A stretch of 64,000 nt of DNA. Source: an uncultured Rhizobiaceae group bacterium (lineage in GTDB: Bacteria; Pseudomonadota; Alphaproteobacteria; Rhizobiales; Rhizobiaceae). Every line of letters starts with the position of its first letter. The stretch's first letter is position 1. The DNA is taken from assembly GCA_947501445.1 (NCBI GenBank), contig CANMVS010000012.1, positions 62,001-126,000 on the forward strand, given 5' to 3'. The notes beneath the pieces were generated by a model. That model did not search any database and was not told the origin of the DNA. It saw nothing but the letters and a program-made list of their open reading frames with translations. The position numbers and the translations under genes were made by a program. Shown piece by piece: positions 1 to 8,540 of the stretch.

Positions 1-366
1 GGCGCGCGGGAACGTGCATAGGCGCACTGTCGTTGCCGATTCGGCATTGGTTTCACTTGTTGCCTTGAAGGGACGCCCGAGAAAATCCGGCGCAAACTGC
101 AGTCCAACAATCTGCTGGCGGCCATCGGCCAGTATTTTTGTCAGTTTAACCACGCCCGACAGAATATTGGCATAGGATGATGTCAGCTCAGCATCCGCGG
201 CAAGCTCGGTTCCCGGCACAACCTCGCGCCGACTGGCTTTGGAACTCAGCTGCAGCAGCTCAGTACCTGACAAGGCTCCACAGACTCCCCGGTGACGCGC
301 TTCGCAGGCCTGACACAGCACAGGCATGTCTGAATTATGTACGTCCGCTCGTGGCTCTGACATCAT
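1..366 (-). CDS. fnrN: FnrN/FixK-type Crp-Fnr regulator (5' part; 3' end beyond window)
   Basis: This is the N-terminal part of an oxygen-sensing Crp/Fnr transcription factor, cut by the left edge of the window. Reading from ATG at 366 (a second ATG at 363) the protein has a cysteine cluster C-x2-C-x7-C near residues 18-29 (CQACEARHRGVC). This cluster in FNR/FnrN binds an oxygen-labile 4Fe-4S centre. The cNMP-type effector domain follows, with the family block LSGVVKLTK and then DGRQQIVGLQFAPDFLGRP. The start is preceded by GGAAGG. It diverges from hemN, a standard target of this regulator, with an FNR box in between. The DNA-binding helix-turn-helix is outside the window. Family assignment is strong; FnrN rather than FixK follows from the cysteines. 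Confidence 0.85.
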   Translation of the reverse strand, partial: MMSEPRADVHNSDMPVLCQACEARHRGVCGALSGTELLQLSSKASRREVVPGTELAADAELTSSYANILSGVVKLTKILADGRQQIVGLQFAPDFLGRPFKATSETNAESATTVRLCTFPRA

Positions 367-539
367 GACCTTCCGGTTGTCATTCAATATTCGGTACTCC
401 ACCACCGTAACACTTATAGGAGACAATGCGACCAATTGTCTTGTCTATTCCACTTGCCTAGGCAATTCGCCGCAGGCACCTCATCAGTCGTCCACAGGCA
501 TGGCCCCCGGCCGCTGTATATCCTGTGAGCCTGGCTCAC

Positions 540-553
540 TTGACCCAGATCAA
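540..553. promoter_or_regulatory. FNR/FixK box (anaerobox)
   Basis: TTGACCCAGATCAA matches TTGAT-N4-ATCAA with one mismatch. It lies between the divergent fnrN and hemN genes, about 118 bp before the hemN start. A poorer half-site, ATCAA at 613-617, follows downstream. Rhizobial fnrN and hemN genes are commonly controlled through such boxes; which gene this box serves is inferred. Confidence 0.7.
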
Positions 554-670
554 TGCCACTGCCCATCGATGGTTCTAGATCGCAGTCACCATATTTGCAC
601 GATTACCTAAAGATCAATGCTCATATCATCTGCAAATCTGGTTGTCGTTCCTTGAGCTGGAGCTGTCCTC

Positions 671-2023
671 ATGCAGTCAATTTCAATAAGCCGGCTGAAA
701 CAGCCAACCCCGCGCTACACAAGCTATCCAACCGCGCCACATTTTCAAAAGAGCATTGATGCGCAATCATACAAAAACTGGCTTGCTGGCCTGCCTCCCA
801 AAAGCACCGTGTCGCTGTATCTTCATATTCCTTTTTGCGACAGGCTTTGCTGGTTTTGTGGCTGCACAACCAAGCAGACCAACCGCTACGACCCGATAAA
901 GCGCTATCTTCGCTCGGTGCATCTGGAAATTGCCGCGGTGGCCGCACAATTGCCGAAGACCGTAAGCGTTACCGCACTTCATCTGGGTGGCGGGTCACCA
1001 ACAATGCTCGAGCCCGACGACCTGACAGCGCTCATGGCAACATTCCGGAGACACTTCTCATTTGCCGATGGCGCAGAAATCAGCGTTGAAATGGACCCCA
1101 ACGACCTGAATGATGCAAAATATGATGCACTTGCAGATTTTGGTGTGACGCGGGCCAGCCTTGGCGTTCAGGATTTTGATCCGAAGGTACAACAGGCAAT
1201 CAATCGTCCTCAGACTTTTGAACAGACCAGACAGGTCGTCGAAGCGATGCGCGCGCGCGGTGTTGGCTCCGTCAATCTGGACATGCTTTACGGTCTTCCG
1301 CACCAAAACCTGGATACCATCGATGATACCGTTGATAAAATTGTGTCGCTGGATCCGGACCGGATTGCCCTCTTCGGCTATGCACATGTTCCCTGGGTCA
1401 AGAAACATCAAAACATGATTGATGTAGCCAATTTGCCTGGCATACAGGCGCGTTACGAGCAGGCAGAACACGCAGCTGCTCGTTTCATCAAAAGCGGTTT
1501 CAGGCGCATCGGAATGGATCATTTCGCACGCCAACACGACACAATGAGTATCGCCGAGCAAGACGGTACACTGCGGCGCAATTTTCAGGGCTACACCAGT
1601 GATCATGCTGATGTTCTGATCGGGATTGGCGCTTCGTCAATCGGCCGCCTGCCACAGGGCTATGTGCAAAACACCCCATCGACCCATGAGTATCAGCGCC
1701 GCATAGAGGGCGATGAGAAATTTGCCACGGTTCGTGGCATTCACCTGTCGGATGATGACCGGATGCGCGCCTGGCTGATAGAACGGCTGATGTGTGATTT
1801 CGGATTTTCCGCTGCCGATTTATCCAGACGCTTCGGACAGGTGGCAGATGCTGCCTTGAGCGAGGCAGCAGTGCTTGCCGCCAATGATACCGAACATCAT
1901 TTCGTGCAGTCCGGTGAGCAATTTCTTGTGACAGAATCAGGACGTCCCTATTTGCGCCTCATTGCATCACAGTTTGATCGCTATCTGAAGCAGGGCGAAA
2001 CCCGCCACTCTGTCTCCGTGTGA
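671..2023 (+). CDS. hemN: Oxygen-independent coproporphyrinogen III dehydrogenase HemN
   Basis: Radical-SAM enzyme that decarboxylates coproporphyrinogen III to protoporphyrinogen IX in heme synthesis under low oxygen. The N-terminal substrate region PTPRYTSYPTAP is followed by the cluster motif CDRLCWFCGC (Cys 56, 60 and 63) and the GGGSPT SAM-binding motif. Length is 450 aa, usual for genuine HemN rather than the shorter HemW. The start has GGAG upstream. It lies opposite fnrN with an FNR box in the shared promoter region, so it is probably induced by oxygen limitation. It is followed by a convergent ABC transporter gene. Confidence 0.95.
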   Translation: MQSISISRLKQPTPRYTSYPTAPHFQKSIDAQSYKNWLAGLPPKSTVSLYLHIPFCDRLCWFCGCTTKQTNRYDPIKRYLRSVHLEIAAVAAQLPKTVSVTALHLGGGSPTMLEPDDLTALMATFRRHFSFADGAEISVEMDPNDLNDAKYDALADFGVTRASLGVQDFDPKVQQAINRPQTFEQTRQVVEAMRARGVGSVNLDMLYGLPHQNLDTIDDTVDKIVSLDPDRIALFGYAHVPWVKKHQNMIDVANLPGIQARYEQAEHAAARFIKSGFRRIGMDHFARQHDTMSIAEQDGTLRRNFQGYTSDHADVLIGIGASSIGRLPQGYVQNTPSTHEYQRRIEGDEKFATVRGIHLSDDDRMRAWLIERLMCDFGFSAADLSRRFGQVADAALSEAAVLAANDTEHHFVQSGEQFLVTESGRPYLRLIASQFDRYLKQGETRHSVSV

Positions 2024-2049
2024 ACGCCCTGAACACTTGAGACACCGCA

Positions 2050-2079
2050 TAAAAAAGGGGCCACATTTCTGCGGCCCCT
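2050..2079 (-). terminator. Rho-independent terminator of the pyrimidine/hydantoin operon
   Basis: A perfect 7-bp stem (AGGGGCC at 2056-2062 with GGCCCCT at 2073-2079) is followed on the minus strand by a run of T (A-run at 2051-2056 on plus). It sits just past the end of the substrate-binding-protein gene and would close the minus-strand operon starting near 9900. It may also insulate against hemN. Confidence 0.85.
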
Positions 2080-2117
2080 GTGATAGCTGACGTGTCAGAC
2101 ACGATCGATAGGTGCGG

Positions 2118-3101
2118 TTACATGCCGCTGGTGATCTTGTCTGAAGTAGCACCTTCAGGAGCCTTGGAGATCACCGGGTCTGATCCACCGGACAGCAATG
2201 ATGCGACGGTACGATCATAGTCAGCCTTGTCCAGAGAACCATTGGAACCGGCTGTCAGTTTGGAAATTTCGCGCATCATGCGTTTTTGATGTTTTTCGGT
2301 CTGTGCACCGGTTGCATCATTTTCAAGCACGATTTCTGCAGCTTCATCCGGATGCTCCTCAGCAAATTTCCAGCCCTGCATGGAGGCTTTTACAAAGCGC
2401 TTGAACATGTCGACTTTTGCAGCGTCATCAAGATCAGCTTCCATAACATAGATGCCGTCTTCCAACGTTGCCACGCCCTGGTCTTCGTATTTGAAGGTGA
2501 TCAGGTCATCAGCGGAAATACCGGCATCGATAATCTGCCAATATTCATTGTAGGTCATTGTCGAAATGCAATCGGCCTGTTTTTGCAGCAGCGGATCGAC
2601 GTTGAAACCCTGCTTGAGAACCTTCACGCCGCCGTCAGAACCATCTGTCGGAATGCCCAGTTTGCTCATCCATGAAAGGAATGGATATTCATTGCCGAAG
2701 AACCACACACCCAGCGTACGACCGCGGAAATCTTCTGGCGATTTGATACCACTTTCCTTAAGGCAGGTCAGCATCATTCCGGATGTTTTGAAAGGCTGCG
2801 CAATATTGACAATGGGCACACCTTTTTCACGCGATGCCAATGCAGATGGCATCCAGTCGATGATCACATCAGCGCCGCCTCCGGCAATGACCTGTGCAGG
2901 TGCGATGTCCGGACCACCCGGCTTGATTTCGACATCAAGATCAACGGCGTCATAAAAGCCCTTGTCCTTGGCCACATAATACCCGGCAAACTGCGCCTGT
3001 GTTACCCATTTGAGCTGCAGTGTCAGCTTGTCCTTGGCAAGTGCCGCGCCTGAAGAAAGGCCCACGGCGAGCCCAAGAGATAAAGCCATCAGTTTTTTCA
3101 T
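2118..3101 (-). CDS. ABC transporter substrate-binding protein, NMT1/THI5-like
   Basis: Periplasmic binding protein of an ABC importer, probably for a pyrimidine, hydantoin or related compound given its operon. The start at 3101 (MKKLMALS) is preferred because GAGGAG lies just upstream; it gives a typical signal peptide ending near AALA. The mature part begins KLTLQLKWVTQAQFAGYYVA, the hallmark of the NMT1/THI5 family that binds thiamine-pyrimidine-like ligands. It is the last gene of a minus-strand operon with two permeases, an ATPase, hydantoinase, carbamoylase and aminotransferase, and is followed by a terminator. The exact substrate is inferred from context only. Confidence 0.85.
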   Translation of the reverse strand: MKKLMALSLGLAVGLSSGAALAKDKLTLQLKWVTQAQFAGYYVAKDKGFYDAVDLDVEIKPGGPDIAPAQVIAGGGADVIIDWMPSALASREKGVPIVNIAQPFKTSGMMLTCLKESGIKSPEDFRGRTLGVWFFGNEYPFLSWMSKLGIPTDGSDGGVKVLKQGFNVDPLLQKQADCISTMTYNEYWQIIDAGISADDLITFKYEDQGVATLEDGIYVMEADLDDAAKVDMFKRFVKASMQGWKFAEEHPDEAAEIVLENDATGAQTEKHQKRMMREISKLTAGSNGSLDKADYDRTVASLLSGGSDPVISKAPEGATSDKITSGM

Positions 3102-3144
3102 TTTAGTCACTCCTCTGGTTATGGCTCCGACCATTATTATTGTC

Positions 3145-4005
3145 TCATCGTCTGTAGGACGGATGCCAGAAAGTTACAGCACGCTCAAGCAGGGCAATCA
3201 GTCCATAAGACAGTGACCCGGCAAGTGCCGCGACAAAGATTTCAGCCCAGACCATGTCGATATTCATACGACCAACCTCGGTTGAAATTCTAAAGCCCAT
3301 ACCAACAATCGGTGTTCCGAAAAATTCAGCCACGATTGCACCGATAAGAGCCAAAGTTGAGTTGATTTTCAAGGCATTAAAAATAAATGGCATCGCAGCC
3401 GGTATGCGCAGTTTGAACAATGTCTGCCAATAACTTGAGGCATAGGTCCGCATCAGATCACGTTCCATGGCGCCACTGGCCGAAAGGCCCGCAACCGTGT
3501 TTACCAGCATGGGGAAAAACGTCATGACGATAACCACGGCAGCCTTCGACTGCCAGTCAAAACCGAACCACATTACCATGATGGGCGCGATACCCACCAC
3601 CGGCAGGGCAGCGACCAGATTGCCAATGGGCAACAGGCCTTTTCGTAAAAACGGAACCCGGTCAACAATGATGGCCGCGACAAATCCCGAGCCGCAACCG
3701 ATGGCAAATCCTGCCAGTACTGCTTTCATGAAAGTCTGATAAAAATCGGCCCACAAAATATCGACCGACGATATGATGCGCACCCAGATCATGGATGGTG
3801 AGGGCAGCAGCACACTTGGAATATTAAAACCCTTGGTTATGCCCTCCCAAAGCACAATCAGCGTCATACCGAACAAAACCGGTATGAGCAGATTGATGGC
3901 CCCGGCCACAATGCGATCCGCCGGCCGCAGGCGAACCAGCCAGCTATTGAGTGCCCAGCATCCTATCCAAAAGGCGATCGCGCCAACGATAATACCTGTA
4001 TTCAT
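3145..4005 (-). CDS. ABC transporter permease (SsuC/TauC/ThiX type)
   Basis: Inner-membrane subunit of the NMT1-type importer. It has several hydrophobic segments and the binding-protein-dependent permease EAA-loop region (MRTYASSYWQTLFKLRIPAAMP) that contacts the ATPase. Its ATG overlaps the stop of the preceding permease as ATGA, implying translational coupling. Two different permease genes in one operon suggest a heterodimeric channel. Substrate is likely a pyrimidine or hydantoin, inferred from the catabolic neighbours. Confidence 0.88.
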   Translation of the reverse strand: MNTGIIVGAIAFWIGCWALNSWLVRLRPADRIVAGAINLLIPVLFGMTLIVLWEGITKGFNIPSVLLPSPSMIWVRIISSVDILWADFYQTFMKAVLAGFAIGCGSGFVAAIIVDRVPFLRKGLLPIGNLVAALPVVGIAPIMVMWFGFDWQSKAAVVIVMTFFPMLVNTVAGLSASGAMERDLMRTYASSYWQTLFKLRIPAAMPFIFNALKINSTLALIGAIVAEFFGTPIVGMGFRISTEVGRMNIDMVWAEIFVAALAGSLSYGLIALLERAVTFWHPSYRR

Positions 4006-4898
4006 CGCGCCATCCCCATGCGTCGCATGACAATGCGCGATGCCAGATCAACCAGCATCACCAGTACTGCGGCCAATACAGCGGCCGATATCAATGCGGA
4101 CCATATCTGAATGGTTTGCCCATAGTAGGAACCGGTCAAAAGGCGCGCTCCAAGCCCGGCCACGGCTCCGGTCGGCAACTCTCCGACGATGGCGCCAACA
4201 AGACTGATGGCAACGGCGACTTTCATCGACGTAAACAGAAATGGCACAGCTGACGGCCAACGCAATTTCCAGAACACCTGCGCCTTGCTCGAATTATAGG
4301 TGCGCATCAGGTCGAGGTGCATGACGTCCGGTGAACGAAGACCCTTGACCATGCCCACAGCAACCGGGAAAAACGACAGATAGGCGGAGATCAGGGCTTT
4401 TGGTAATAGTCCGGATATGCCTATGGCGTTGAGAACCACAATGATCATTGGCGCAACGGCCAGGATCGGTACAGTCTGGCTGGTAATGATCCATGGCATC
4501 AAACTGCGATCAAGCACGTTGGAGTGAACAATCAACACCGCAAGCCCAATGCCAAGTGCGGTGCCCATGACAAAGCCCAGAAAGGTCGAAGAAAGGGTAA
4601 TACCGGCATGATAAACGAGGCTGCGCTTGGACGTTATCTTCTTGAGTGCCGTTGTCTTCCATATTTCACTGGCGACCTGATGGGGTGCCGGCAGAACCGG
4701 ACGCTCCTGTGACATGGTGTTGGCAACAAGCTGCGAGGTAGATATTTCCACATTGGCACGCGCCGCCTGATCCTGTTCAAACTGCGCATTCATCAGAACG
4801 GCAAACCCGTACCAAAGCACCAGTATGACAATCACAACTATGCCAACAGGCAGCAACCGGTCAAAGATGAATGCAGACAACCCCTCCCGCTCCTGCAT
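4002..4898 (-). CDS. ABC transporter permease (SsuC/TauC/ThiX type)
   Basis: Second permease of the same importer. The start at 4898 (MQEREGLSAF) has GAGGG upstream; an in-frame extension to 4934 is less likely. A first membrane segment near residues 17-37 is followed by a soluble stretch of about 60 residues and then the permease core with its EAA region (LMRTYNSSKAQVFWKLRWPS). It overlaps the next permease by 4 bp and follows the ATPase gene. Confidence 0.86.
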   Translation of the reverse strand: MQEREGLSAFIFDRLLPVGIVVIVILVLWYGFAVLMNAQFEQDQAARANVEISTSQLVANTMSQERPVLPAPHQVASEIWKTTALKKITSKRSLVYHAGITLSSTFLGFVMGTALGIGLAVLIVHSNVLDRSLMPWIITSQTVPILAVAPMIIVVLNAIGISGLLPKALISAYLSFFPVAVGMVKGLRSPDVMHLDLMRTYNSSKAQVFWKLRWPSAVPFLFTSMKVAVAISLVGAIVGELPTGAVAGLGARLLTGSYYGQTIQIWSALISAAVLAAVLVMLVDLASRIVMRRMGMAR

Positions 4899-4952
4899 TA
4901 TAGGCCCTCTGCGACCGGGGCACCGCCACCCCAATGCCGTTTTGTCAATCGA

Positions 4953-5732
4953 TCAATCCTCATAGGAATGCCCCAATCGCAATCCTTCACGCACCTGATG
5001 TGCAATTTCAAGAAATTTTGGTGTTTCACGAATATCCAGCGGACGGTCATCGCCGAGATCGCAGTCGATAATCTCATGTATGCGGCCCGGACGCGGGCTC
5101 ATCACAACAATACGCGTTGAAAGGAATACGGCTTCCGGAATGGAGTGCGTGACAAAGACCACTGTTTTTTTGGTCTTCGCCCAGAGTTTCAGCAATTGTT
5201 CATTGAGGTGGTCACGAACAATTTCGTCAAGCGCGCCAAAAGGCTCATCCATCAACAGCATGTCCGGATCAAAGCAAAGCGCCCGTGCAATGGATGCCCG
5301 TTGCTGCATGCCACCGGACAATTGCCAGGGGAATTTTTTGTCAAAGCCGGTAAGATTGACCAAATCAAGGTTTTTGGCGATCCGCTCCGTGCGTTCTTCT
5401 TTGGATATGCCCATCACCTCCAGAGGCAATGAAATATTGCCGCCAATCGTTCGCCACGGATAAAGGGCTGCGGCCTGGAACACATAGCCATAGGCGCGCG
5501 CAAGCCGGGCCTGCGATGGTGACACGCCATTGACGGATATGGTGCCGCCGGTGGGCTGTTCCAGATCGGCAATAACCCGCAACAATGTGGTTTTTCCACA
5601 CCCTGACGGTCCGATGAAGGAGACGAATTCGCCCCGTTCAATTTGCAGATTAATGTCCTTCAGAGCATGCACCGGGCCATCATTCGTCTGGAAAGTCAAA
5701 TCCAGACCAGCCGTTTCAATAACCACGCTCAT
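4953..5732 (-). CDS. ABC transporter ATP-binding protein (SsuB/TauB type)
   Basis: Cytoplasmic ATPase that powers the NMT1-type importer. It shows Walker A GPSGCGKTTLL, the signature LSGGMQQRASIARAL, Walker B LLMDEPFGALD and a switch histidine (VFVTHSIPEA). At 259 aa it has the length of nitrate/sulfonate/taurine-type ATPases. It is placed between the hydantoinase gene and the two permeases in the same direction. Confidence 0.9.
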   Translation of the reverse strand: MSVVIETAGLDLTFQTNDGPVHALKDINLQIERGEFVSFIGPSGCGKTTLLRVIADLEQPTGGTISVNGVSPSQARLARAYGYVFQAAALYPWRTIGGNISLPLEVMGISKEERTERIAKNLDLVNLTGFDKKFPWQLSGGMQQRASIARALCFDPDMLLMDEPFGALDEIVRDHLNEQLLKLWAKTKKTVVFVTHSIPEAVFLSTRIVVMSPRPGRIHEIIDCDLGDDRPLDIRETPKFLEIAHQVREGLRLGHSYED

Positions 5733-5791
5733 GCGGTTGTTCCTGAACGAAATTCCGCTTTTGTGTCAGCCGCACAAATCAAGAGCATGCA

Positions 5792-7249
5792 TCACACTCC
5801 ACTTGCTGGAATGCCAGTGCGCTGCACCTTGCGAGGTGCGGTCACTTCTTTCCATTTCGACAAGGCCTTGTTGACAGCCTGAAATGGTTCGCGTTTGACG
5901 AATTGACCATGGCCTTCGCGGGTTTTCATTGTTCCTTCTTCGACAGAGACATGGCCACGGCTCAACGTGAAGCGTGGCAGCCCCTTGACCTGCTTGCCCT
6001 CAAAGACATTATAGTCGATGGCCGACTGCTGACTGGTTGCGCTGATGGTTTTTTCCAATGCCGGATCCCACACAACAATATCCGCATCCGCCCCGACAAG
6101 GATTGCGCCCTTTCTGGGATACACATTGAGGATTTTAGCAATATTGGTTGATGTGACGGCCACGAATTCATTCATCGTCAGGCGGCCCGTTGTGACACCA
6201 TAGGTCCAAAGCATCGGCATGCGATCTTCCAGCCCGCCGGTTCCATTGGGTATTTTGGTGAAATCGCCAATCCCGAACCGCTTCTGCTCGGTTGAAAAAG
6301 CACAATGGTCTGTTGCCACAACCTGCAGCGACCCCGATGCCAGGCCATGCCAGAGCGAATCCTGATGTTTTTTGTTGCGAAATGGCGGTGACATCACCCG
6401 GCGTGCCGAATGGTCCCAATCATGGTGGTGGTATTCGCTGTCATCCAGTGTCAGATGCTGGATCAGTGGCTCACCATAAACCCTGATGCCATTATGGCGC
6501 GCCCGGCGTATGGCCTCATGGGCCTGTTCGGATGAAGTGTGCACTACATAAAGCGGCACACCTGCCATATCGGCAATCATGATGGCGCGGTTTGTTGCTT
6601 CGCCTTCGACCTCCGCCGGGCGCGAATAGGCATGGGCTTCCGGGCCATTGTTGCCTTCTGCCAGCAGCTTTGCCTGTAGCTGAGCGACGACATCGCCATT
6701 TTCAGCGTGAACGAGCGGCAGGGCACCAAGCTCTGCGCAACGCTGGAACGACGAGAACATCTCATCATCATCAACCATCAGCGCGCCTTTATAGGCCATG
6801 AAATGTTTGAAGGTATTGATGCCCTTTTCGCGAACAACCTGCTCCATTTCATTGAAAACCTGTTCACCCCACCAGGTGATCGCCATGTGAAACGAATAAT
6901 CACAATTGGCACGCGTGGACTTATTGTCCCACATCTGAATGGCTTCCAGCAAAGACTGGCCGGGCGATGGCAGCGCGAAATCAACAACCATCGTTGTACC
7001 GCCGGCAAGCGCTGCGCGTGTGCCACTGTCAAAATCATCGGTGGAGTAGGTGCCCATGAAGGGCATTTCCAGATGCGTGTGCGGGTCAATACCACCCGGC
7101 ATGACATAACAGCCTGACGCGTCCAGTGTTTCCTCGCCGCTTAAATTCGGGCCGATTTCGGTGATAACACCATTTTCAACCCTGACATCTGCTGCATAGG
7201 TCAGATCGGCGGTAACAATCGTTCCACCCTTTATGACTGTGCTACCCAT
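5792..7249 (-). CDS. hydA: Dihydropyrimidinase / D-hydantoinase
   Basis: Amidohydrolase opening the ring of 5,6-dihydrouracil or dihydrothymine (or hydantoins) to the N-carbamoyl amino acid, step 2 of reductive pyrimidine degradation. The metal ligands are visible: GIDPHTHLEMP, the lysine of FMAYKG (carboxylated in the family), VHAENGD, YVVHTSSE and ATDHCAF. At 485 aa it is the usual length, and the start has GGGAGGG upstream. It lies directly after the carbamoylase gene and before transporter genes in a RutR-linked operon, which favours dihydropyrimidinase as its physiological role. Confidence 0.93.
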   Translation of the reverse strand: MGSTVIKGGTIVTADLTYAADVRVENGVITEIGPNLSGEETLDASGCYVMPGGIDPHTHLEMPFMGTYSTDDFDSGTRAALAGGTTMVVDFALPSPGQSLLEAIQMWDNKSTRANCDYSFHMAITWWGEQVFNEMEQVVREKGINTFKHFMAYKGALMVDDDEMFSSFQRCAELGALPLVHAENGDVVAQLQAKLLAEGNNGPEAHAYSRPAEVEGEATNRAIMIADMAGVPLYVVHTSSEQAHEAIRRARHNGIRVYGEPLIQHLTLDDSEYHHHDWDHSARRVMSPPFRNKKHQDSLWHGLASGSLQVVATDHCAFSTEQKRFGIGDFTKIPNGTGGLEDRMPMLWTYGVTTGRLTMNEFVAVTSTNIAKILNVYPRKGAILVGADADIVVWDPALEKTISATSQQSAIDYNVFEGKQVKGLPRFTLSRGHVSVEEGTMKTREGHGQFVKREPFQAVNKALSKWKEVTAPRKVQRTGIPASGV

Positions 7250-7264
7250 AGAGCCCTCCCCGGC

Positions 7265-8512
7265 CTATTCTACGATTTGTGCGGTTTCAACGACCGCATG
7301 GAAAAGAACATCAGCACCCGCTGTTGCCCATTCCTGTGAAATATCTTCATCTTCATTATGGCTCAGGCCATCAACACACGGGCACATAACCATAGCGGTC
7401 GGTGCAACGCGATTAACCCAACAGGCATCGTGGCCGGCACCGGAAATCAGATTGCGGTGCGAATAACCAAGCCGTTCTGCGGCACCACGAACAGCGGCGA
7501 CACAGTTTTCATCAAAAGTCACCGGATCAAAGTGCCCGACGGCCTCAATCTCAATTTCCAGACCCAGATCATGCGCAATCTTCGGTGCTTCTGCTTCCAG
7601 CCGTGCTTTCATGCCATTGAGGACATCCAGATGCGGCGAGCGGAAATCGATGGTGAAGACGGTTTTGCCCGGAATCACGTTGCGCGAGTTGGGATAGACA
7701 TCACAATGACCAATGGCACCCACTGCTTCGGGCTGGTTGCTCATGGCAATCTCATGGACCAGTTCGGTAATGCGCGCCATGCCCAAACCGGTATTTTTGC
7801 GCAGGGGCATGGGTGTTGAGCCGGTATGGCTGTCTTTGCCGGTTAAAGTGACCTGCAACCACCACAGCCCCTGTCCATGGGTTACAACGCCCACTTCCTT
7901 GTTTTCAATTTCCAGAATTGGGCCCTGCTCAATATGCAATTCATACATGGCGTGTATCTTGCGGGCACCAACTTCTTCGTCACCGCGCCAGCCGATGCGA
8001 TTGAGTTCGTCACCAAATTTCTTGCCCTCGGCATCCTCGCGCTCATAGGCCCAATCCTGTGTATGCATGCCCGCGAATACACCGGAAGCCAGCATTGCAG
8101 GTGCAAATCGGGTGCCCTCTTCATTGGTCCAGTTGACCACGACAATCGGATGTTTGGTTTTGACGTTCATATCATTGAGCGAACGAATAATTTCCAGTCC
8201 GCCGAGGACACCCAGCACACCATCATATTTACCACCGGTCGGCTGTGTATCAAGATGACTGCCTACATAGACAGGCAGAGCTTCGGGGTCGGTACCCTCA
8301 CGGCGGAAGAACATGTTGCCCATCTGGTCGACACCCATGGTCATGCCCGCATCTTCACACCATTTTTGAAACAGTGCGCGTCCTTCTGCGTCCTCATCGG
8401 TCAAGGTCTGACGATTATTGCCACCGCGCACGCCCGGTCCGATTTTGGCCATTTCCATGAGTGCGTCCCAAAGACGATCACCGTTGATCCTCATGTTTCC
8501 AGTTAGTGTCAT
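7265..8512 (-). CDS. N-carbamoyl-beta-alanine / N-carbamoyl amino acid amidohydrolase (M20 family)
   Basis: Zinc-dependent hydrolase removing the carbamoyl group from N-carbamoyl-beta-alanine (beta-ureidopropionate) to give beta-alanine, CO2 and ammonia. M20-family metal-site motifs are present: VGSHLDTQPTGGKYDG, NEEGTRFAP, ELHIEQGP and GAGHDACWV. Length 415 aa is typical of HyuC/AmaB-like enzymes. The start has GAGGAG upstream. It sits between the aminotransferase and hydantoinase genes, as expected for step 3 of the pathway. Confidence 0.92.
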   Translation of the reverse strand: MTLTGNMRINGDRLWDALMEMAKIGPGVRGGNNRQTLTDEDAEGRALFQKWCEDAGMTMGVDQMGNMFFRREGTDPEALPVYVGSHLDTQPTGGKYDGVLGVLGGLEIIRSLNDMNVKTKHPIVVVNWTNEEGTRFAPAMLASGVFAGMHTQDWAYEREDAEGKKFGDELNRIGWRGDEEVGARKIHAMYELHIEQGPILEIENKEVGVVTHGQGLWWLQVTLTGKDSHTGSTPMPLRKNTGLGMARITELVHEIAMSNQPEAVGAIGHCDVYPNSRNVIPGKTVFTIDFRSPHLDVLNGMKARLEAEAPKIAHDLGLEIEIEAVGHFDPVTFDENCVAAVRGAAERLGYSHRNLISGAGHDACWVNRVAPTAMVMCPCVDGLSHNEDEDISQEWATAGADVLFHAVVETAQIVE

Positions 8513-8540
8513 CGGTGTTCTCCTCGGGTCATTTTGCAGC

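Noticed and set aside
604-617. Second FNR box before hemN
   Set aside because: Only the ATCAA half matches; the left half (TACCT) does not.
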